Source: Carya illinoinensis (lineage: Eukaryota > Streptophyta > Magnoliopsida > Fagales > Juglandaceae). Taken from it: a stretch of 64,000 bases of DNA. The stretch lies in contig NC_056766.1 in assembly GCF_018687715.1 (NCBI RefSeq), forward strand, positions 24,413,501 to 24,477,500, written 5' to 3'. Position numbers and translations under genes: made by a program. Position 1 is the first letter of the stretch; every line of letters starts with the position of its first letter. The notes under the pieces were generated by a model. It was given only the letters and a program-made list of their open reading frames with translations. It ran no database searches and was not told the DNA's origin. Shown here piece after piece: positions 59,298-64,000 of the stretch.

Positions 59298-59503
59298 AAG
59301 AATAATTCTACTCATCATCCCAATTCTCATCATCCCATGATGTAGCATTAGATGATAAGTTCACAAGTCATCCCATGATGTGTCATTAGATTATTGGAGA
59401 TTATGTTCACAAATGAAATATAAGAAATAATATCCAATTATCTAATGAAACATCATGTGATGAGAAGAGGGTGATGAAAAAAAGATGATGAATAGGTTTT
59501 CTT
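59298..59503. mobile_element. MITE-like inverted-repeat element
   Basis: Left arm CTCATCATCCC, CTCATCA and CATGATGTAGCATTAGAT; the right arm is its imperfect complement (ATCTAATGAAACATCATG, TGATGAG, GATGATGAATAG). The arms total ~50 bases each and the centre repeats CATCCCATGATGT. Non-coding. Exact ends and target duplication are not resolved. Confidence 0.6.
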
Positions 59504-59515
59504 ATAATAAAATGG

Positions 59516-59743
59516 CACTGCTACTATGCTGCCTAGTGTGTACCATTGGGCATGCCCCATAGTGAATTTACACTTTTTTGTTTTTTTTCCTTTATTCTTT
59601 GACATATTTTTTTTAAATATCTTTAAACATTTATAAGAAAAAACACTCAAATTCACTTTCTTAACCATTAAGAAAAAAAAAAACAAAACTCAAAATAAAT
59701 GAGCGGTTAGGCAAACCCCAAGCGGCATAGTATCATTTTCCAC
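59516..59743. mobile_element. Second MITE-like element
   Basis: Ends share an inverted repeat: GCTACTATGCTGCCTA at the left and GCGGCATAGTATCATT at the right (ACTATGC(T/C)GC core). AT-rich centre, no coding frame. Family and TSD uncertain. Confidence 0.5.
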
Positions 59744-60135
59744 AACAAAAACTATGTTATAACCATTTTATGTACAATGTACTCTTTAGATAGAGGAATA
59801 CAAAAAGTCGAACATAGTAAAATAAGAAATTGAAAGATTTTCTGGAAATTGTTACTTAGAAAATATTTCTCCAATGAACTAATTTTAGGTCCTCTCTATC
59901 AAAACAATAGGGGCCTTTATGCTCATTACTAAACTTTTTGAAGAGAGGAAATATATACCTAGGTTGATCAAATGTTGAATTGATTATTAGAAGAGGACTA
60001 GGGCAAAAATTTTGATACATTCTGGAAAAATAAAACCTCAATCAAAGAGAAGAATATGAAAGGTTTTCATAAAATTTCTCACAGAAGCGAGAATGAAGCT
60101 TTCACACAAAAATTGAGGCTAGCTGTAAAAATAAT
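59744..60135. other. Unassigned AT-rich sequence
   Basis: Nothing recognised. Confidence 0.4.
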
Positions 60136-60587
60136 TGTTAGTGCTTCACTTCACGCAATGTTTTTCTGTATCTTGTCATGGTGCTGGTTGAAGGGTTGAA
60201 GGGAGTGTTGCTGCTGGTTTGCATGAAGGCCTGTGCAGAAGTCATGATGAAGCCTTGCGTATGAAATGGCAATTTTAATTAGTTACTTAGTTGGAGTATG
60301 GAACGGTGTCATGTAAGTAATAGAAATGTTAGTATTCATTAACACTGCCATTTTGTGTAAGTAGGAACTGAGTAGATATGTGGAATGCAATCGTTTCATT
60401 AATTCCATACACTTGTAATACGCTGTCGTTTGTAAAACAATATACCAACTACATAAACTTGAGCTAGGGGAAAAGATTCCTCACTTAGAATATTCAGACA
60501 ACATTACTCTCTTCTCTAATTCTCTCTCTCACTCAACTTCTTCTAGAGATTGATTATCTTGAACTAGTCAAAACTAGGCTCATTACA
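60136..60587 (+). repeat. 5' LTR of chromovirus K (452 bp)
   Basis: TGTTAGTGCTTCACTTCAC to AGGCTCATTACA (TGT/ACA ends), immediately followed by a tRNA-Met primer site. The 3' part has a CT-rich leader (60515-60545) before the LTR end. Confidence 0.7.
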
Positions 60588-60588
60588 G

Positions 60589-60603
60589 TTGGTATCCAAA
60601 GCC
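60589..60603 (+). promoter_or_regulatory. Primer binding site of K (tRNA-Met type)
   Basis: TTGGTATCCAAAGCC, near TTGGTATCAGAGCC, one base after the LTR and immediately before the gag ATG. Confidence 0.75.
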
Positions 60604-61400
60604 ATGGTGGAAGGAACATGTTCGTATGCTCAAATTGTGGACTTAATGAATCAAGTTCGTCATCACCAAGATCATCAGCATAAACAAATTGAGAATGCTA
60701 TTGGACTGTTGATTCAGCAGTAGGAGGCTACGAGATTAGACAGAGAAATGTAGGATAAGTGGTTTCACGATGTTCTACAACAAATATCAAGAATTTCACG
60801 TAATGTTTCAGAAGGGAATGGTACTGGCAACATAAATTTTCAAGAAGAGAATGAAGACTCAGGAGAGGTTTAGCATCGAGAGCATGGTGATAGAGGTTTC
60901 ATTAAGGGAATTAAGCTAGAATTCCCTAGGTTTTCTAGTTAGGATCCATCTACATGGATTTATTGGGCCAACCAGTACTTTTTGTATCATCAAGTACCTC
61001 TTAGTCAGCGCATCTTCATAGCTTCTTTCCACATAGATCACGTGGCTCTAGTCTGGTTTCAAAACATTAGTGAGGCAAGTGTAATTCATACCTAGGAGGA
61101 GCTTGTTCAAGGAATGTAGATCAGGTTTGGATCATTCGCATATAATGATCCTATGGAGGATCTAACATGCTTGAAGCAAGTTAGTATAGTTACCTCATAC
61201 AAAGTTGAATATGAGATTCTTTCTAATAGAATCAAAGGAGTATCTAAGAGAAAAAAACTTAATTGATTTATGAGTGGCTTGCGTGATGAAATTCGTTTGC
61301 TTATTAAGTTGATAAATTCTCCCACTCTTAATGATGCTTTTGGCTTGGCCAAAATACAAGAACAATATGTGTTGAGTGCTAAAAAATCCTAGAAGAGTAC
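60604..61400 (+). pseudogene. gag of chromovirus K, stops, cut by element G
   Basis: From ATG 60604: MVEGTCSYAQIVDLMNQV, IKLEFPRFS, DPSTWIYWANQYFLYHQVP, IASFHIDHVALVWFQNI, RFGSFAYNDPMEDLTCLKQ, FMSGLRDEIRLLIKLINSP and DAFGLAKIQEQYV. This is standard chromovirus gag. At least seven stops. Homology ends at about 61400, where element G's LTR begins, so G inserted here. Confidence 0.82.
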
Positions 61401-61404
61401 CATA

Positions 61405-62716
61405 TGAGTGTATGAAAGTGCACTATAAATACCCTATTATTGGACTAAAATGCTAAAATGTGAATAGAAATCATAGGAATTAAATGTATATTCTTGAATT
61501 GAGTTTCTATTTACTTTAAGATGCTCCTAAGCAGATTTTTATGTTTCATTTTAGAGTCTATGAAAGAGCAAGTCAAAGCCCAGTCAAATTCAAAGGAGGA
61601 CTTTCAAGAACTTTGAATGAGTGTAGGACTCTTCAAATAAGGATAATGATGGGGTTTTAGAGTAATTTGGATCAAGAAAAAAAAAATTACGAAAGGAAAC
61701 TACAAGAAGTCCAAGTTCGAAATGTGCTACAAGATAGCTTAGACATACTTTAGCATTTTGATCATAACTTTCCACTCATACATCCAATTGATACAATTCT
61801 TGATTCATTAGAAAGCCATCTTGAAGGGATACAAATTTATCTATAATAAGGACTTCTAAATTCTGACTACTTCAGCATGCATGTGGCTACCAAGCTGAGT
61901 CTTAAAAGTTAGGCAATTTTTTATGTATGAATCATGAAGACATTAGGGTTGATTTTCTACCCTATATAAGCATATTATTGGTACAAAATTGAGGAGGAGG
62001 AGGAGAGGATAAATGGCTAAGTTATGAAGACAAAAAAGAAAAATACTCTTTTATTTTTTAGTTCTTCCATGGAGAACTAAATCTGGGGTAAACCCTAGGA
62101 TGAAGATTGATTGGTGAAAATATTTTGACTTTATTTCAATTCATAAATTAAGTTTCATTGTTTAAAATTCTAGGATTGAATTCTCTATTTGTTTTGTATT
62201 TTTATAAATTTGAGACAATTATATTAAATCTTGCTATGGTTTTTCGTAAGCTATAAGATTATGAATATATGATTATGACTTAAACAGTTGTTTTTCATGA
62301 CATTGATGTGATTTTTTGCACTATTATTTGTAAACATAGTGTCATCTCTAGATCTTATATTTATTTATTTTATATATGAAGAGTGTGGTTTATAAAGAGG
62401 GAATTGATTCTAGAATTAAATTTGAGAAAGTAGATGAACATCAAGTCATATCTTCTAATTAGGAATTTGATGCTATAATTCTTAATTGTATATATAGTTT
62501 GGATCCAGTTGATTGAAGCTCGAAGCTTTACTTACTTTTTTATCTATGCCTAATCTCATTTTAATTACGTGCTTTAAGGTAGAATTTTCATATCCTTGTC
62601 ATATTGTCATTTAATCTTTTTCCTTAAGCTTGCATCTTGTAGTGTTTCTTCCGACTCTATGTGGATCAACACCCTAAACTATACTATACCACTGTGTAAT
62701 AGTTTGGATGTAATCA
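61405..62716 (+). repeat. 5' LTR of Athila-like element G (~1.31 kb)
   Basis: Homologue (opposite orientation) of solo LTR F: AAAGTGCACT near the start, TAGTGTTTCTTCCGACT and GATGTAATCA at the end, followed by a PBS. The exact first base is uncertain by a few bases. Confidence 0.8.
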
Positions 62717-62719
62717 AAT

Positions 62720-62739
62720 TTTGGCATTGTTGCTAGGGA
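62720..62739 (+). promoter_or_regulatory. Primer binding site of G (decayed tRNA-Asp type)
   Basis: TTTGGCATTGTTGCTAGGGA corresponds to TTTGGCGCCGTTGCCGGGGA with several C-to-T or G-to-A type changes, as expected from old methylated DNA. Confidence 0.75.
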
Positions 62740-62849
62740 GTACGGTGCAAGAATTGATATAAGACATAATTTATTTTAACAGTTTGTAAAGGTGGCAACT
62801 TCATTCCTTCTTTTAGCTTGTTGCATTATTTTTTTTTCTTTTTCTTTTC

Positions 62850-64000
62850 ATAGTGTTTGTTTTAGTTTTTAGCATTTTTCTTTTACCTTACATGCACAGC
62901 TATAGAGATGCCTTGGGTAGATTTGCTTGTAGGCTTGTGCTAGAGTTAGAATCAAATTTTTTAAATCCTTTATTTGACAATCCATCTAGTTCTAAAGAAA
63001 TGAGTGAATATGAAAATCAACCCACTATAACTCTTTACGATTACCTCACCCTACATGCATAGCCACACCATCATGCATCATGTTTCTAGCCAACACTCGT
63101 TAGTTTGATTTTAAAACGGGAATGATATAGCTACTTCTCACCTTTCATGGTTTAGAGAACGAAAATCCTTATTTGCACATTAGAGAGTTTGAGGAAGTAG
63201 TGGCGACTTTCCATAGTCATAATGATACAGATGATGTTGTGAGGTTTAAGTTATTTCATTTCTCTTTGAAGGATAGAGCAAAGAGCTAGTTGTACTCAAT
63301 AAGACCACGATCAATAGGATCATGGAATGAGATGACACAGGGTTTCTGTAACAAATACTTTCCCCAACATAAGACTAATGCTTTGAAGAAGCAGATCTCC
63401 ACCTTTGCACAAAATGATAGCGAGACTTGGTATCATGCTTAGGAGAGATTTAAAAAGGTTGTTGAGTATGTGTCCTCACCATGGGTATGAGAACTAGTGC
63501 TTAGTTAGTTATTTCTATGAGGGACTTACACCTAGAGAGCTTCAATTCATAGAGATGATGTGTAATGGTGAGTTTTTATAGAAAAATCTAGATGAGGCCA
63601 TAGAGTATCTCAATGAGCTTGTTGAAAAAGCTCACATTTGAACTGGACCTAGTGCTATTGAGAGTACAAATAGGCCACACCCTATTGGAAATACAAATTG
63701 TGGTGAAATTTACCATATTAGGGAAGAAGATAACCTAAAAGCTAAGGTTGAGATGCTTACTAGGGAGTTAGAGGTGTTAAAAATTAAGGATTTAAAGTGT
63801 TCACATGGCTACTCATGTAGAGTCCTATGGGCTGTGTTTTGTGTGTGGTGCGGTAGATCACCTAACTTAAAAGTGCCCTACATCTGCTGAAATGAGGAGA
63901 ATGTATGAGGAACAATATAATGCCTTAGGTATGTGCAAGTTTTTCCAATACCTACAATCTGGGGTGGCATAATCACCTCAATTTTAATTGAAAATCTAAA
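62850..64000 (+). pseudogene. gag of Athila-like element G (continues beyond the window)
   Basis: Frames in order: EYENQPTITLYDYL (62,999 on), HGLENENPYLHIREFEEVVA, VRFKLFHFSLKDRAKS, SWNEMTQGFCNKYFPQHK, then CPHHGYEN and CLVSYFYEGLTPRELQFI, DEAIEYLNELVEKA and the knuckle CFVCGAVDHLT-stop-KC. It parallels element B gag (FSLKDKAK, CPHHG, SYFYTGLTP), placing G in the same branch. Many stops and frame changes; not functional. Confidence 0.82.

Noticed and set aside
1..64000. tRNA or rRNA genes
   Set aside because: Only tRNA-complementary primer binding sites inside retroelements were found; no cloverleaf or rRNA-like sequence was noticed.

Overview
This window is repeat-dominated plant nuclear DNA: AT-rich, full of nested transposable elements, with plant-type introns, LTR retrotransposons primed by plant tRNAs, a CACTA transposon, MITEs, a decayed plastid psbA fragment and two pieces of plant genes (an LRK10-like receptor kinase ectodomain and a MADS-box exon). 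It looks like a woody eudicot, but the exact taxon cannot be fixed from the sequence. No intact host gene is visible. The only gene that looks intact is an element gene, the TNPA-like gene of the CACTA element.

Layout. 1-2837: a LINE remnant, an LRK10L receptor ectodomain pseudogene, then about 1 kb of subterminal repeats ending in a CACTA-type terminus at 2837. 2838-9684: Athila-like Ty3/gypsy element A (minus strand), cut within RT at 2838; its 5' LTR contains a 2.1 kb solo LTR (7058-9136). 9685-21730: an older LTR sequence (D, minus orientation) split by two solo LTRs of one long-LTR family (10050-14966 and 15063-18988); the first also holds a MITE. 21731-30466 and 44178-45981: a degraded element H (PF04195-like gag protein in two blocks), interrupted by LTR-like sequences and by another solo LTR (26548-28804).

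30467-44177: solo LTR F, split by a complete 12,304 bp CACTA element (31041-43344; TSD AGT). All its genes are on the minus strand: an apparently intact six-exon TNPA-like gene, an 851-residue TNP2 transposase frame whose C-terminal exon is disrupted, an untranslated first exon at the right end, and a captured, decayed MADS-box exon near the left end. 45982-56579: chromovirus deletion derivative C, whose 5' LTR was split by Athila-like element B (46145-54592; TSD ACGTG). B keeps both LTRs, PBS and PPT but has nonsense codons, a mutated RT active site and no integrase core. Its U3 carries a regular array of GCTCGAGC-containing repeats just upstream of the TATA box.

56580-64000: unassigned DNA, a psbA-derived nuclear plastid fragment, a truncated LTR related to D, two MITE-like elements, a second chromovirus 5' end (LTR, tRNA-Met PBS, gag), and an Athila-like element G inserted in that gag and running off the window. 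Insertion order can be read from the nesting: H, then F, then CACTA; C, then B; D, then the two long solo LTRs; K, then G. Transposition functions are mostly dead. The exception worth testing is the CACTA element, which could supply TNPA but probably not full-length TNP2.
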